NCBI GenBank assembly: GCA_913062655.1
Contig: CAJXXO010000115.1
Span: 1 to 7,738, forward strand
DNA length: 7,738 nt
Direction: 5' to 3'
Origin: an uncultured Bacteroidota bacterium
Lineage (GTDB): Bacteria > Bacteroidota > Bacteroidia > Chitinophagales > S012-47
Numbering within the stretch: position 1 is the stretch's first letter; the number at the start of each line of letters is the position of its first letter. The position numbers and the translations under genes are program-made. Positions 6,686 through 7,738 of the stretch are shown one piece after another. Below the pieces are notes generated by a model, which saw nothing but the letters and a program-made list of their open reading frames with translations, had not been told where the DNA came from and did no database searches.

Positions 6686-7738
6686 TTATTGAATGCTAAT
6701 GATTTTCAATTCTACCCGCTGGTTCTTCTTCCGGCCCTGCAGGGTGCTGTTGTCGGCAATTGGTGCGGTTTTGCCATACCCTTTCCAGGTGAGTCGCGAC
6801 TGCGGAATGCCCTGCTCTATAAAATAGTCGTACACCCGCTTGGCACGCGCATCTGACAGTTCGTTGCAGAAGGCATGACTCGGCAAGCCATTGGTGTGTC
6901 CGCCAATTTCCACTGCTATGCCAGGATTCTCTTCCAAAAAGCTGACCACTTTATCCAGCTCCTCATAACTCTCTTGCAACAGGAATGACTTGTTCGCGCG
7001 GAAATAAAGGTTGTTGATGCGAATAACCTGGCCCTCTTTCAGTGGCACCATCTCAATGTCATCGGTCATCTCCATGTAGTCGGGAGCATTGTGGGCGGCC
7101 TCCAATTGGTCTTGAATATCCTGAGACACCTCCTCTTTCAGCGCTTCTTCGTCCAGCGCTGGAATCGCATTCTTTCGCAGCTCCGCTTCCAGGCTTCTAT
7201 CGATGGTTTGCTCCAACTCTTCAGGGCTCATCTTGGGCAATGCTTCGGGCGTCACTTGCCGGGTTACCTCCTCATATACCGCTTCTTTCAGATCCCGTTT
7301 GGCTGCTTCCTGCTCATCCGACTCGTCAAAGTCAACGTACAGGTCCTCGTCAATAGGTGGCTTTTCCCTGGTCTGCTTTACCGGGTAATAGCCGGGCACT
7401 TCCGCCACCACTTCAAAGTCATCCTCCATGGGTAGGACCAGGCCAAACTTACCTTTCACCTTCCGTTGCTCTTCTTTGGGGGCTTCCTGCCGCAAGGCAT
7501 CCGTCTTCGTATACCGCAAGGTCACCTCTAGCGGCTTTTTAGTGATGGCATCAATAAACTGTCCCTTGAGCAAAGCTACCGGCTTAGGGCGCACCTCCGG
7601 TGGTAACTGAATGCGAAACAGGTCGGCCCCACCAAACTGTCCATTGCTGGACGAAAAGTACGCATAATCGCCCTTGGCAGGGATGGTGTAGTTGTACTCA
7701 TTCTGTGGGGAGTTGATTTTTGGGCCGTTTTCTAGCAC
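6686..7738 (-). CDS. OmpA-family peptidoglycan-binding protein with PD40-like blade, C-terminal part (5' end outside window)
   Basis: These 350 residues are the C-terminal part of an outer-membrane-associated protein that should tether the envelope to peptidoglycan. The frame is open to the window edge. The GTG at 7738 is almost certainly an internal valine and not a start, because the sequence begins inside a PD40/WD40-like blade (GDYAYFSSSNGQFGGADLFRIQLP). Next comes a carboxypeptidase-regulatory-like Ig domain (LLKGQFIDAITKKPLEVTL to VPGYYPVKQT). A strongly charged, probably helical stretch of about 95 residues (about 7350-7060) follows, then the OmpA C-terminal domain: INNLYFRANKSFLLQESYEELDKVV, GGHTNG, CNELSDARAKRVYDY, GYGKTAPIADN, GRKKNQRVELKI. 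The usual HTD aspartate that contacts diaminopimelate is Asn here (codon 6892-6890), while the partner Arg (6847-6845) is kept. Bacteroidota members often carry TPR and PD40 repeats upstream, so the full protein is probably 600 residues or more. The stop TAA lies 58 bases before the A2M start. Confidence 0.93.
   Translation of the reverse strand: MLENGPKINSPQNEYNYTIPAKGDYAYFSSSNGQFGGADLFRIQLPPEVRPKPVALLKGQFIDAITKKPLEVTLRYTKTDALRQEAPKEEQRKVKGKFGLVLPMEDDFEVVAEVPGYYPVKQTREKPPIDEDLYVDFDESDEQEAAKRDLKEAVYEEVTRQVTPEALPKMSPEELEQTIDRSLEAELRKNAIPALDEEALKEEVSQDIQDQLEAAHNAPDYMEMTDDIEMVPLKEGQVIRINNLYFRANKSFLLQESYEELDKVVSFLEENPGIAVEIGGHTNGLPSHAFCNELSDARAKRVYDYFIEQGIPQSRLTWKGYGKTAPIADNSTLQGRKKNQRVELKIISIQ

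Noticed and set aside
7736..7738. GTG at the window edge as start of the OmpA-like gene
   Set aside because: The protein begins in the middle of a PD40-like blade with no signal peptide, so the codon is most likely an internal valine of a gene that starts outside the window.

Overview
The window looks like a stretch of a Bacteroidota chromosome. The base composition is roughly half G+C. The genes lack well-placed Shine-Dalgarno sequences. The protein architectures are also typical of the phylum: an OmpA-type C-terminus behind a PD40-like propeller blade and a carboxypeptidase-regulatory-like domain, and a very large lipoprotein alpha-2-macroglobulin followed by PBP1C. A Saprospiria/Lewinella-like source would fit, but that is an inference from protein style only.

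All three genes lie on the minus strand and fill almost the whole window. Reading in the direction of transcription (from high to low coordinates), they are: (1) 7738-6686, the C-terminal part of an OmpA-family peptidoglycan-binding protein that starts outside the window; (2) a 58-base spacer with a weak imperfect hairpin and no obvious terminator; (3) 6627-1039, a complete 1862-residue bacterial alpha-2-macroglobulin lipoprotein with an intact CVEQ thioester; (4) after only two bases, 1036-1, the N-terminal 345 residues of penicillin-binding protein 1C, which runs off the window.

The A2M and PBP1C genes form the well-known bacterial A2M-pbpC pair. The model for it is that A2M traps proteases that breach the outer membrane while PBP1C repairs or synthesises peptidoglycan. 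The OmpA-like protein just upstream would anchor outer-membrane structures to peptidoglycan, so the three genes together read as an envelope maintenance and defence cluster.

The most unusual observation is at the very edge of the window. The PBP1C transpeptidase SxxK motif appears as R-I-L-K, so the nucleophilic serine is replaced by arginine, while the glycosyltransferase motifs are intact. Other points worth checking are a roughly 95-residue acidic helical insert in the OmpA-like protein, the Asp-to-Asn change in its peptidoglycan-binding motif, and an aromatic, acidic, two-cysteine segment in the A2M. I see no RNA genes, mobile elements, CRISPR arrays or long repeats, and no clear evidence of a wholly new system.
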